64,000 nucleotides of DNA, taken from assembly GCF_001956295.1 (NCBI RefSeq), contig NZ_MRTD01000012.1:186001-250000 (forward strand), written 5' to 3'. A model generated the notes under the pieces. That model had not been told where the DNA came from. It saw only the letters and a list, made by a program, of their open reading frames with translations, and did no database searches. This DNA is from Paenibacillus sp. FSL A5-0031 (GTDB taxonomy: Bacteria > Bacillota > Bacilli > Paenibacillales > Paenibacillaceae). The stretch's first letter is position 1; each line of letters starts with the position of its first letter. A program made the position numbers and the translations under genes. Shown in pieces: positions 45,067 to 54,530 of this stretch.

Positions 45067-45511
45067 ATGCTGACTCCTTTCTGTTCAAATAAATGGAGGG
45101 TAGGCGCGTTAGTAGTATATTCATCTGCTTTCGTGAGCGAGTAGACTTCGGCCTATCAACCGTATTTATTGTTTTATTTGGAGGCTTGGCAGACAAAAAC
45201 ACGATGAGCAGAGGGGGAATGCGTAAAAAAAACCAAAACTGCTTAAAAGAAGACTAGTTGATATTTTTTTGAATCGCTTAAGCTGAAGACATATCCGCAA
45301 TTTTGAAAGCGCATATAAAAAAGAAGGTGAAACGGGAAGAAATAGCAGTTATACTAAAAAGAGCAGATTTACCAAATCAAATAGTGACATGAGCTCAAGC
45401 TGCCACTATGATCAGACGGATGCTAGCGAACGAAAAACGGCGGCCGCTTCTCGGTATCTTTTCCGGGAGGAGGACGCCTACACTTTTTTTGATATGCAAG
45501 GAGAAGCAGCT
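45067..45511. other. 445-bp gap between CgeB copy 3 and the MATE-like gene
   Basis: It must hold divergent promoters. I see several CATA-type boxes (for example CATATCC near 45290 and GCATATAAAA near 45310) that could belong to sporulation sigma factors, but none with a convincing paired -35. An in-frame extension of the exporter from 45389 lacks a ribosome site. Confidence 0.4.
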
Positions 45512-46846
45512 ATGAACCTATCATTATCAGAGCCACAGAAGCAAGCAGTGAGTATGAAAAAGCTTTGGTCTTTTTTTCTCCCGTTAGGCATTTCGGCAAG
45601 CTTAGTTACGATTTCACATGTTATTATCAACAGTACCTTAAGCCGAGCGGCAAACCCTGAGAGCATCATTGCCAGCTATGCCATTGCGATGAGCTTGCTT
45701 GCTATTACAGAGAGGCCAGCCGTGCTGCTGCGGCAAACCTGCTCCACACTCGTTCGCGACAAACGCTCGTTTAAATCGACGCTTACCGTTGCACAGCTTG
45801 TGTTTGCCAGCATTATGCTATTAGGTTTTATAATCAGCTATACCCCGGTTGGAACACTTATTTTCAAGGGAGTGTTCGGGGTTAGTGAAGACAATGTCCA
45901 TGATGTTATTCGAGTGTATAAGGTATTGATGTTCGTAAGCTTGTTCTCTGGCATTCGTTGTCTCTACCATGGTGTCATTATTTACAATCTGCGTACGAAA
46001 TGGTTAACCATTGGCATGGCGATTAGACTGGCAGGAATGTATGCGCTTTCGCTTTATTTTATACATACAGGCGTTACGAGCGGGGTTGTTGGAGCGATCA
46101 TTTTCTTATTCGGCATGATGATCGAAGCAGCTGTCAGCTATTCAGAAGGACGGTTACTGGTGCGCAAAATGCCCGAAAAGCTGGACAATCACCCTGTTGA
46201 AAACAAGCATCATGTATTTTCTTTTTACCGTCCCTTACTGTTGTCCTCGTTTATATCCGTATGGATCGGACCGGCAATTAATGCGATGCTGGGGAAAACA
46301 TGGGATGCGCAGCTAGCCATTGCATCGTTTGCGATTGCGGCTAGTTTAGTTATGCTTCTCAGCAGCTTTTTTAGTTATTTTCACCAAATTGTGATTAACT
46401 TTTATCGTGTCGATCCTTTGGCTGTCCGAAAGTTTATTTTAATGCTTGGTTTTATTCCTGCTATATTAATGGGATTGATCGCATATACACCCGCAGGTGT
46501 ATTTTTACTAGAGCATGTGATCGGCGTTCATGGTCGGCTGCAGGCTGAGAGCATACGAGTGCTGCAAGCCTTTGTGTTGTTCGCGCTCGTTATGCCTTGG
46601 CTCGATGTCATGAACGGACTCGTGTTTGTGAGAGGGCAAACGAAGCTGATCTTCGGTTCACAAATTGCCAATCTCAGCTTTACCTTTATTACCCTTCTAA
46701 TCGGCATTGGGCTCGCGCCAGAGTGGAACGGGACGATTGGGGCATGGGCACAATCGATCGGCATGACGGCAGAGCTCCTCTTCGTCGCACTGGCGCTGAA
46801 ATTTGTTAAACAGCCTGATCCTGTGCCAATGGGCAAACGTGGATAG
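45512..46846 (+). CDS. MATE-like multidrug/polysaccharide exporter family membrane protein
   Basis: 444 residues with about 12 hydrophobic segments (for example ASLVTISHVIINSTLSRA and FIPAILMGLIAYTPAGVFLL). The helix layout and LPLGISASLVTISHVIINS near the start are MATE/MVF-superfamily-like; related proteins are often annotated MatE. AAGGAGA lies 7 bases before ATG 45512. Located beside glycosyltransferases it could flip a lipid-linked glycan, but drug export is equally possible. Confidence 0.7.
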   Translation: MNLSLSEPQKQAVSMKKLWSFFLPLGISASLVTISHVIINSTLSRAANPESIIASYAIAMSLLAITERPAVLLRQTCSTLVRDKRSFKSTLTVAQLVFASIMLLGFIISYTPVGTLIFKGVFGVSEDNVHDVIRVYKVLMFVSLFSGIRCLYHGVIIYNLRTKWLTIGMAIRLAGMYALSLYFIHTGVTSGVVGAIIFLFGMMIEAAVSYSEGRLLVRKMPEKLDNHPVENKHHVFSFYRPLLLSSFISVWIGPAINAMLGKTWDAQLAIASFAIAASLVMLLSSFFSYFHQIVINFYRVDPLAVRKFILMLGFIPAILMGLIAYTPAGVFLLEHVIGVHGRLQAESIRVLQAFVLFALVMPWLDVMNGLVFVRGQTKLIFGSQIANLSFTFITLLIGIGLAPEWNGTIGAWAQSIGMTAELLFVALALKFVKQPDPVPMGKRG

Positions 46847-46898
46847 ATTCACCCTGCAATATTCGAAATCGACTCATTAATCGACGAGGAGAATGATC

Positions 46899-47948
46899 AT
46901 GGGAAATCGCATATATGAAAATCTATTGCCGGCACCGAAGAACGGTGGATTTAAAATGGATGGCTATTATATTTGGTGCGGCTCAGTTGTGCAAGGCGAG
47001 GATGGAAAATATCATATGTTTGCTTCAAGGTGGCCTAAGGAATATGGCTTTGCTGCACAGTGGCTGTTCAACTGCGAGATTGTTAGAGCAGTTAGCGATA
47101 CGCCTGTGGGGCCTTATACGTTTGCCGAAGTTATATTTGAGCGTAGAGAGCGCAGTTATTTTGACGCTTTGAATCAACATAATCCATCGGTGAAATATTG
47201 GAACGGAACGTACTATCTTTACTATTTTGGAACGACTTATGGAGGGCCTATCCCAGCGGTGGGAGAGAAAATAAGTCAAGAAAGAGATGTCGAGGTTTGG
47301 AATCGAAAAAGAATTGGCTTAGCCACTTCGAAATCTATATTTGGACCGTGGGAGCGACCAGATCACCCATTGTTAGAGCCAAGAGCGCCTGGGCATTGGG
47401 ATTGTACAATTACAACCAATCCATCAGCAGCTATATTGCCGGATGGAACGACGTATATGATTTATAAGTCGAGAGAGTATGCGGGCTCTACCTTGCAATT
47501 AGGCGTTGCACGTGCTCCTCGTCCAGAAGGGCCGTATACCCGTTTGCAGGAGGAACCGATTTTTCAATTTGAGAATCCAGACTTCCACGTCGAAGATCCG
47601 TTTCTGTGGTGGGAGGATGGGAAATTTCATATTTTAATTAAAGATGATTTTAAAAACGATTCGGGCGGTGTCACTGGCGATTGGGGAGCGGGTATCTATG
47701 CTACAAGCACCGATTGCTTGCACTGGGATATTTCAAATGATCCTAAGGCGTATACAAGAGATGTCCTGTGGGATGATGGCACAAGGACGGTTCAAGCGAA
47801 CATCGAGCGTCCTAATTTGTTGTTCCATGATGGCAAGCCAACCCATTTATTTCTGGCAACCGGAAACGGGACTCAGCCTTGGGATTTCGTAGGAAACACT
47901 TGGAGTATGGTTATTCCTTTAAAGAAAACAGTGTCTGAGCATAGCTGA
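46899..47948 (+). CDS. Five-bladed beta-propeller glycosidase (GH43/GH32-clan-like)
   Basis: 349 residues from ATG 46899 (GAGGAGA upstream; ATG 46893 is too close to it). Propeller-blade repeats are visible: GEDGKYHMFASRW, YWNGTYYLYYFG, LPDGTTYMIYKSREY, and WWEDGKFHILIKDD. Acidic residues in HVEDPFLWWED are candidates for the catalytic set. There is no signal peptide. Exact family and substrate are uncertain. It may trim the glycan made by the neighbouring cluster or simply be a catabolic enzyme. Confidence 0.7.
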   Translation: MGNRIYENLLPAPKNGGFKMDGYYIWCGSVVQGEDGKYHMFASRWPKEYGFAAQWLFNCEIVRAVSDTPVGPYTFAEVIFERRERSYFDALNQHNPSVKYWNGTYYLYYFGTTYGGPIPAVGEKISQERDVEVWNRKRIGLATSKSIFGPWERPDHPLLEPRAPGHWDCTITTNPSAAILPDGTTYMIYKSREYAGSTLQLGVARAPRPEGPYTRLQEEPIFQFENPDFHVEDPFLWWEDGKFHILIKDDFKNDSGGVTGDWGAGIYATSTDCLHWDISNDPKAYTRDVLWDDGTRTVQANIERPNLLFHDGKPTHLFLATGNGTQPWDFVGNTWSMVIPLKKTVSEHS

Positions 47949-48000
47949 GAACAAGCTTTGATTTTTGCCTAAAGACTCTAATCATTCATTCACATAAAAA

Positions 48001-48040
48001 AGGCAAACGATCACTTTTGTTAAAGTGACTGTTTGCCTTT
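48001..48040. terminator. Bidirectional terminator
   Basis: AGGCAAAC/GTTTGCCT with an inner TCACTTT/AAAGTGA stem, A-rich before and TTT after, between convergent genes. Confidence 0.87.
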
Positions 48041-48081
48041 ATTCATTATATCTCTAATTTGCTCATTTCGTTTCGATCTGC

Positions 48082-49035
48082 TTACAGGTCTGTTTCCTTG
48101 CTCGTACGCTTGAAATCCTCGTCCCATTTGTAACGCTCATTGTAGATTTCCATTACTTCTTGATATAAAGGGCTGGCTCCTGCGTGCGGACTGCTTTGAA
48201 GCATTTGATAAAGCCGCAAGAAACGGTCTTTAGGAAGCTTTCGTGCATAGCGCATCAGCAAATAGGGATAGAGTGTGATGTATCGCTTCATCCTAACTGC
48301 CGCACCGGCAACACCAACGAGAATGCTCTCGCCATGCTCCATTTTCAAAATCTGCGCCTCATGAAGCAATACATAACGGAATGTATTTTCTTTCAGCAAA
48401 TCTCTTCTGATTTTGGCAAGCTCGCCAATATATTCAACGAGATCGGGATTAAAATGATCCATTAACAAGGGGTCCAGCATTAGATCCATATCCTTGCGCA
48501 AAACAAAGGATTGAAGCAGCAATATTTGCTCTAGTCGAAGCTGGTCAGTATGGACGAGCGCGCCAATTTCACGCAGCATTTCATACGCAAGCGGTTTATC
48601 GCCGCTATGGAACACTTGAATAGCTGTTTCTCGGTCATTTACTAGACCTGCAGAGAGGGTATACGCCTCTTTTTGAAATATTTTTTGCAGCTGCAGGAGC
48701 AAAAGTGCAGGGGTCGACCGCTTCTGCAACGTCCATAATAGAGCGACTAGCAGCATTCCTCCGGCAACAATCAAAGTGGAATGCATTGCGGATTCGCTCA
48801 TTGCAAATCCGACAATGATAATAAACAATGCAAAAAACCGCTCTTTCCACATCTTAAGCTTCAGCTTATAGGCTGCCTGAGCTTCAACATTTTTCAGGGC
48901 AAATTTGCCGCACACGGGGCACTGCGCATCACCCAGTACTGTAAAGTGGTTGCATCTTCGGCAAATTTTAAGTTTATTATAAGGATAGCGTGTTTTAATA
49001 TAAGGGTTAAGTAGTACCGGCAGCTTCTTCATCAT
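48082..49035 (-). CDS. Zinc-ribbon membrane protein of unknown function
   Basis: 317 residues. An N-terminal zinc ribbon has Cys 25, 28, 39 and 42 (CRRC and CPVC). Two adjacent membrane helices (about 66-84 and 88-105) follow, then a 210-residue helical cytoplasmic domain rich in Leu. I do not recognise the family. The ATG overlaps the stop of the upstream 51-residue protein (ATGA). The pair is divergent from the vWA/tubulin-like operon and may share its promoter region, so it is a candidate accessory part of that system. Confidence 0.8.
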   Translation of the reverse strand: MMKKLPVLLNPYIKTRYPYNKLKICRRCNHFTVLGDAQCPVCGKFALKNVEAQAAYKLKLKMWKERFFALFIIIVGFAMSESAMHSTLIVAGGMLLVALLWTLQKRSTPALLLLQLQKIFQKEAYTLSAGLVNDRETAIQVFHSGDKPLAYEMLREIGALVHTDQLRLEQILLLQSFVLRKDMDLMLDPLLMDHFNPDLVEYIGELAKIRRDLLKENTFRYVLLHEAQILKMEHGESILVGVAGAAVRMKRYITLYPYLLMRYARKLPKDRFLRLYQMLQSSPHAGASPLYQEVMEIYNERYKWDEDFKRTSKETDL

Positions 49036-49187
49036 TCGCGATCACGCTGCCCGCTGCTTTTTAGTATGGAAAGGACAAGCTTGCTCAGCTGTTCTGGAGA
49101 AGGCGCCCGTCTCCGCTGTGCACGATAGCTCATTGCTTTGATGATGACAAAAAGAAACAATAGTCCAAGACAAACGTAGGTAACCAT
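49032..49187 (-). CDS. 51-residue membrane protein coupled to the zinc-ribbon gene
   Basis: Minus-strand ATG 49187, preceded by AAAGGAATAGG, encodes MVTYVCLGLLFLFVIIKAM, one membrane helix, then a basic and helical tail (SYRAQRRRAPSPEQLSKLV...) of about 30 residues. The TGA overlaps the ATG of the zinc-ribbon gene by four bases. The family is unknown. The ribosome site and ATGA coupling favour this frame over an overlapping 60-codon frame at 49042-49224. Confidence 0.65.
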   Translation of the reverse strand: MVTYVCLGLLFLFVIIKAMSYRAQRRRAPSPEQLSKLVLSILKSSGQRDRE

Positions 49188-49340
49188 ATCCTATTCCTTT
49201 CTTACAATAAAAGTGATTTAACAAAATCTATCAGGTATACTTATTTTGTAGTATATCATCATACTGGTAGCAGTGACTAACAGTGACTATTGGACTAGCG
49301 AAGAAGAACCGTTTGTCCCATTACAAAGGAGTACAGCAAA

Positions 49341-51116
49341 ATGAATAGATTAAAACGTTTATCATGTCAGCTAATTATGGTTTCTGCTATTTTGCTGCTG
49401 CCGTTCAGCAGCTTACAAACCGCGTATGCAGCGCAAGGCGACTCGCAAATTGATGCAGTACTTGTGCTGGATGTCAGCAATTCAATGAGCACAAGCGATC
49501 CAGGGAAAATTGGAAATGAAGCCATGAAGATGTTCATTGATATGCTGCCGACACAAGGCGACCGAGTTGGCATTGTGGCTTATACCGATGAAATTCAACG
49601 CGAGAAGGCGCTGCTGGAAATCCAGTCTGCTTCGGATAAAGAGAAGCTGAAGAGCTTCATCGATCAGTTGAACCGAGGGGCCTATACCGATGTTTCTGTC
49701 GGAGTAAAGGAAGCGGTACAGATTTTGGACGATGGTGCCGACCAAGATCACGAGCCGATGATTATTTTGCTAGCCGACGGCAATAACGATTTTAATAAGG
49801 CATCCGGCAGAACGCAGGCGCAGTCCGACGCGGACATGGACAAGGCGCTTAAAGAAGCGAATGATAAAGGCGTTCCGATTTATACGATTGGCCTAAATGC
49901 GAATGGGAAACTCAATGAATCTGCGCTTGCTAAGCTATCGGAAGTGACCGGCGGGAAATCATTCGCGACCGATTCGGCTGACGATTTGCCGCGAATTTTG
50001 AGTGAAATTTTTGCCAGCCATCTGGAGCTGAACGTCGTACCGGTTGATTCTTTGACGGCAAACGGCAGCTATCAGGATGTGAAAATTTCAGTTCCCAACT
50101 CGAATGTACTAGAAGCAAATATCTCGATTATGTCGAGCAAGCCGGTTGAGGCGAAGCTCGTAGATCCATCTGGCAACGCTATTCCTATTCCTTCGGATGG
50201 CGTCTTGCTATCGAGCTCGAAGAGCTATTCCTTGCTGAAGCTGTTAAAGCCGTCGGAAGGCGACTGGACGCTTCAAATTAAAGGCGTGAATCGCGATAAA
50301 ATCGACATTAATCTTATTTTCAACTATGACTTAAGTCTTGCTATGGATCCACTAGCCAAAGCGACCTATTCCAAGGGCGACAAGGTGACGATCAATTCTT
50401 ATCTCGTAAGCGGCGGAAAAAAACTGGAAGACACCTCCCAGTACAGCAACATGAGCGCGGTTTTACTCGTTAAAGACTTAGACACGGGCAAAACCGAGGA
50501 AATACCGATGGAGAATGCGGGCGACCATTTTGCAGGCTCCTACAAAATACCTGAGAAGCATGACTATGAGATTATTGTGAAGGCCAAGGAGAAAAGCTTT
50601 TTCCGAGAGACCGATGCGGTTAAGATTTCGGCAAAGGCGGGGACAACGGGGCAGACGCCAAAGCCTGAGCCAGATAAAGAAGAGAAGCCGTTCCCGGTTG
50701 TACCTGTTGTAATTGGCGTTATAGGTCTAGCGGCATTGCTTGCAGCAGCTTACTTTATATTAAGAGTGCTGAAACAAGCGAACCGTGGGTTTGTTGGCCA
50801 ACTTGTCATTGAAATTCGAGATGAGAATACAGGTGACAAAACGTCGCCGCAGTACAAGAAGCTGACAGCCTTCAAAGGCAAATTGCAGCTACACCAGCTG
50901 TTGCAGCTAGCGCCTGAACTGAAGGAAACCGACAAGGTCATTTTCAAGCCGGGAAGCAATGATCGTATCGTTCTGCAAAATGGTTCCTCCTGCACAATTG
51001 AGAAATCGGGACGAGCAGTGGATGCGACGCGTGCATTGGAAATGAAAAGCGGAGACCGGATTACGGTTTCATTGAAACAAATAGACAAAACGATATTCAT
51101 TGAATATCTCGTATAA
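49341..51116 (+). CDS. Exported vWA-domain protein with C-terminal membrane anchor
   Basis: 591 residues. A signal peptide ends near AYA-AQ (residue 30). The vWA domain follows with the complete MIDAS start DVSNS (44-48), TDVSV and LLADGNND. Then come beta-rich domains to about residue 440, a Pro/Glu linker, one membrane helix (VVPVVIGVIGLAALLAAAYFIL, about 451-471) and a 115-residue cytoplasmic beta-rich tail (GQLVIEIRDE, FKPGSNDRIVLQNGSSC). It is the first gene of the seven-gene operon, with AAAGGAG before ATG 49341. It could sense an extracellular ligand through a metal-dependent vWA and signal to the cytoplasmic tubulin-like/GTPase proteins (inference). Confidence 0.88.
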   Translation: MNRLKRLSCQLIMVSAILLLPFSSLQTAYAAQGDSQIDAVLVLDVSNSMSTSDPGKIGNEAMKMFIDMLPTQGDRVGIVAYTDEIQREKALLEIQSASDKEKLKSFIDQLNRGAYTDVSVGVKEAVQILDDGADQDHEPMIILLADGNNDFNKASGRTQAQSDADMDKALKEANDKGVPIYTIGLNANGKLNESALAKLSEVTGGKSFATDSADDLPRILSEIFASHLELNVVPVDSLTANGSYQDVKISVPNSNVLEANISIMSSKPVEAKLVDPSGNAIPIPSDGVLLSSSKSYSLLKLLKPSEGDWTLQIKGVNRDKIDINLIFNYDLSLAMDPLAKATYSKGDKVTINSYLVSGGKKLEDTSQYSNMSAVLLVKDLDTGKTEEIPMENAGDHFAGSYKIPEKHDYEIIVKAKEKSFFRETDAVKISAKAGTTGQTPKPEPDKEEKPFPVVPVVIGVIGLAALLAAAYFILRVLKQANRGFVGQLVIEIRDENTGDKTSPQYKKLTAFKGKLQLHQLLQLAPELKETDKVIFKPGSNDRIVLQNGSSCTIEKSGRAVDATRALEMKSGDRITVSLKQIDKTIFIEYLV

Positions 51117-51140
51117 ATAGAGCCCTGGAGGTAATGAAAA

Positions 51141-54100
51141 ATGAAACCGATCGTAAGAGAACACATACAGCAGCTTGACGTTTCGCTTGGCGGAGGTATT
51201 GTCAGCGAGAAAATTCGGGTAGACACCATAGATAATCCCATTCTGATCATTGGACTTGGCGGTACCGGTATTGATGCGCTTCTGCGCCTGAAATACCAGA
51301 TCAATCGCCGCTTTAAGCTTCCTGAGGATCCCGTTTCCAAAAGAAAACGCGAGAAGCCAGATAATGTGGAATTTCTTGCTTTTGAAACGAATGAACAGGA
51401 TCGCAATAAAAAGTATAAAGGGATCGGTCTTGACCCTATTAATGAATTTGTGCTGCTATCTAATGCGGAGGTTGGAGGACTGCTGCAAAATCGCAGCATT
51501 TTGGAGCCGTACATCACGGACTGGCTGTCGCCAGAGCTAAGTATAACTGATGGCATGAATGGTGCAGCTGGCGTTCGTCAAGCAGGTCGGCTGCTGCTGT
51601 TTACGAAGATCAATCAAGTGGTGCAGAGCATCGACAAAAAAATTAAGACGTTATCCGTCGGGACGAACAAAAAGCTAATGGTGTTTCTGCTAACCGGCTT
51701 GTCTGGCGGAACAGGAAGCGGCTGCTTCCTCGATATCTCTTATATCGTTCGAGGAATTATAGAGCGTGATCATGGATCTGCTGGCATCGACCGCGTTAAT
51801 ACGCTTGGCTATTTGTTTACGCCGGATATTAATCTTGCAAGCAAAAGCTTGAGCGACCATACACGTGAGTACATTAAGAAAAATGGCTATGCTGCACTGA
51901 AGGAACTGGACTATTGGATGAATGTGGACAGCCGCGGGGAGAGGTTTACGCAGCAATATGGCAATATTTTAAACGTTAATTCGCCGCTCCCACCGTTTAA
52001 TTTATGCCATCTCATCTCGGCTACAAATGCTGAGGGCAAGCTGCTTGAAAATGCTTATGATTATTGCATGAATGTAACGGCAGAGAATATTACGAACTTT
52101 ATTTCCAGCGAGGAAAAACAATCCGGCGAGGAATTCGCTATTCATGATTATATTAGCAACATTCGGACCAATATTGCTCAAATGAACAAAATGTACCCGG
52201 CTAACTACGATTACAACATTATTGGAGCTTCTTCTGCGGTACTGCCGATCGAGGAAATGACGACTTATTTGGCTTACCGGCTTTTCAACAAAATGGACAA
52301 AATGTTTGAGAAGGCGCCGAGTCAGGACGATGTAGAGAAATTTGCCCGCAAGCTTGGCATTGATCTCGAAACGATGATGAAAACCTTTGACTCACGCGTG
52401 CCTGAGCCGCTGCCAGGCTTCGAGAACAGTGAGCGACTCAGCTACAATAACGTGGTGAAAATGCAAGCCGTAAACATGGATACGGAGCTGGAGCAAAACT
52501 TTTTGGCTCGTGCGCGCGAGGAATATATTAAGGCTAAGAAACAGCTGCCAGGCGAAATTGTTGGGCAATTTACCGATCAAATTCGTCGTACATTTCTCCA
52601 TCCAGAGCAAGGGCCATTTTATGTATCCCGTCTCCTGCATACCGAGAAAGGCTTCTGCTTGCTGAAGATGCTGCTCTCTTATATTGAGACGCTTCGTGAG
52701 GGGCTGTCACGTCTTCCTAAAGAGATCGAAGCAGCTAGAGAGCAAGCCAATGAGCGTATGGGCGATGCGAAGAGCGCATTCGTATCCAAGGATAAGAAGA
52801 AAAACAACTATATCGAAGCAAAAATAAATGAGTACTGGCTGCTTGCTGACGTTGAGCGAATGGAGCAATTGATTGAATTTTATGAGGATCTCCACCAGCT
52901 GCTGAACAACGAGAATAACCGCATTTATAACGTATTTACTGAAATTTTGAATGTGCTTAATTCCATCTTTGCCAAAAATGGCGAAATCCTGACAAGCGGC
53001 GAGGAACAAGCGGATCATAAAGGAAACAAAACTTATTATTGGAATATCGTCGGCGTTCCAGACATCTCTGACGTAATCAGCCGTTTAATGGATAAGAAGG
53101 ACGGCGATGATCTGATCCGCGACTTTACGCAGGAGCTTCTAGACCATTCGAATCTTTGGGTCAAAGAGCAGGAAATTGATATCGTCAGCTCGATCTCAGA
53201 GTTTTTGACGAATAAATTCGGCGATCTAATTACGAAATCGATGGAAGAATTCCTAGTTATGAAATACGGGAACGATGAATCGATTGAGAAGTTTGTTGAG
53301 CGTCATATTGCGAGCAAGCTTGATGAGGAAGCTGTGCCTGTATTCCATCTCAGCAACAGCTCAGGCAATTTGCATGTCCCTTCATGGGGGTTTGTGTCCG
53401 TGCCTGTGCAGGCGCCGAGCATTTTGAGAGGAATTCGGAACTATCAAAATAACTCAATTGGCAAATCCCACTTTACAATAAAGGAAAGTGAAGTGAAAAA
53501 CCGGATTTTCTGGCTGAATACGAGAAATGGTGTGCCTTTGTTTGTTTATACGCCGCTGAAGGTCTATGAAGAAAGCTATGAACGCACGATTCTGGATAAG
53601 GAAGGCATCGGCCGTCATTTGGTGCAGACTGATCGTGTCAATTGGACCTATTTGCCTTCGCCGATTCCAGAGAAATCATGGGGCGACACGTACGTCAACC
53701 CACGCGTGAGAAGCTATAATGCGAGGGTTCGCGCTGAGTTTGTCAAAGCGGAGAGCTTCCGTATTATTGAAGAGAAAGGCATAGACAATAACACGAGCAG
53801 CCGTTACTCCGTTCGATTCACGAAGCCATTCCAGTTGTCGGATGCGTTAAAACCATTCAATATGCAGCTTGATGGCGCGAAGCCGAATTTAGGTGAAGTT
53901 AAGCGAGCAGTAAACGAGCTGAAGCGCCTTTTATCCGAGGGGCTGGAGCTTGAATCGACAAAGGATATTTTCGGCAGCTTTACAGAGGAGCTTGCACAAG
54001 AAAATCTCATTCGTTCGCCGGAGCAGCTAAGACGGGTTCGTGAGGAATTGGCGAAGTATGAATCCATCTCTGTAAAATTAGTCGAGCTTGAGCAGCTGCT

Positions 54101-54530
54101 TATGCAGCACCAAGATGATGAGAAGTTGCTGGATCAGTTTATCGAGGCGCTATACACAGAGACCATTTGCAAGAAAGGTGCCCTGTATGTTTATGATCGC
54201 GAGCCAGAGGAAGAAGCATGGCCGCCTTTCGCTAATTTAATGAAAAGCAGCAGCTATGTTGAGTTTGAGGTGTTTGAGAGCTTCCGTCAGCTGGATGAGA
54301 AAAACCGCAGTGTTCTTAGACGCAAAGCAGAGCGCAGAGTAACGGAGCTGACTGCAACGGAGGATACTTCAATGCTGTTAGCCAAGCTGGAGGAGCTGTT
54401 CGGCACATTCCTTGATGCACGCGAGCGTCTCGAATACGAGAAGGTTGAGCTGGCAAATGGAGAGGAAATGCACCGGTTCTACCGGGAAATGTCTACTAAA
54501 CTTAACGAAATTCGTAGAAAGTTGAAATAA
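51141..54530 (+). CDS. Giant tubulin-like protein (Tubulin_2 type)
   Basis: 1129 residues. The N-terminal GTPase-like domain has a Rossmann start ILIIGLGGTG (35-43), EFLAFETNEQD, GRLLLFTKIN and the tubulin/FtsZ-like glycine box GLSGGTGSG (186-194) followed by FLDISYIVR. Further on are TLGYLFTPDI and FNLCHLISATN. The remaining 800 residues are mostly helical. There is no signal or membrane helix. GGAGGTAATG precedes ATG 51141. It is much longer than FtsZ (about 380), as known for 'tubulin-like doman' proteins. Nucleotide-dependent assembly is plausible but inferred. Confidence 0.85.
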   Translation: MKPIVREHIQQLDVSLGGGIVSEKIRVDTIDNPILIIGLGGTGIDALLRLKYQINRRFKLPEDPVSKRKREKPDNVEFLAFETNEQDRNKKYKGIGLDPINEFVLLSNAEVGGLLQNRSILEPYITDWLSPELSITDGMNGAAGVRQAGRLLLFTKINQVVQSIDKKIKTLSVGTNKKLMVFLLTGLSGGTGSGCFLDISYIVRGIIERDHGSAGIDRVNTLGYLFTPDINLASKSLSDHTREYIKKNGYAALKELDYWMNVDSRGERFTQQYGNILNVNSPLPPFNLCHLISATNAEGKLLENAYDYCMNVTAENITNFISSEEKQSGEEFAIHDYISNIRTNIAQMNKMYPANYDYNIIGASSAVLPIEEMTTYLAYRLFNKMDKMFEKAPSQDDVEKFARKLGIDLETMMKTFDSRVPEPLPGFENSERLSYNNVVKMQAVNMDTELEQNFLARAREEYIKAKKQLPGEIVGQFTDQIRRTFLHPEQGPFYVSRLLHTEKGFCLLKMLLSYIETLREGLSRLPKEIEAAREQANERMGDAKSAFVSKDKKKNNYIEAKINEYWLLADVERMEQLIEFYEDLHQLLNNENNRIYNVFTEILNVLNSIFAKNGEILTSGEEQADHKGNKTYYWNIVGVPDISDVISRLMDKKDGDDLIRDFTQELLDHSNLWVKEQEIDIVSSISEFLTNKFGDLITKSMEEFLVMKYGNDESIEKFVERHIASKLDEEAVPVFHLSNSSGNLHVPSWGFVSVPVQAPSILRGIRNYQNNSIGKSHFTIKESEVKNRIFWLNTRNGVPLFVYTPLKVYEESYERTILDKEGIGRHLVQTDRVNWTYLPSPIPEKSWGDTYVNPRVRSYNARVRAEFVKAESFRIIEEKGIDNNTSSRYSVRFTKPFQLSDALKPFNMQLDGAKPNLGEVKRAVNELKRLLSEGLELESTKDIFGSFTEELAQENLIRSPEQLRRVREELAKYESISVKLVELEQLLMQHQDDEKLLDQFIEALYTETICKKGALYVYDREPEEEAWPPFANLMKSSSYVEFEVFESFRQLDEKNRSVLRRKAERRVTELTATEDTSMLLAKLEELFGTFLDARERLEYEKVELANGEEMHRFYREMSTKLNEIRRKLK

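Noticed and set aside
49042-49224. A 60-codon minus-strand frame upstream of the zinc-ribbon gene
   Set aside because: It overlaps in another frame the 51-codon gene at 49032-49187, which has the better ribosome site, a membrane helix and an ATGA coupling.
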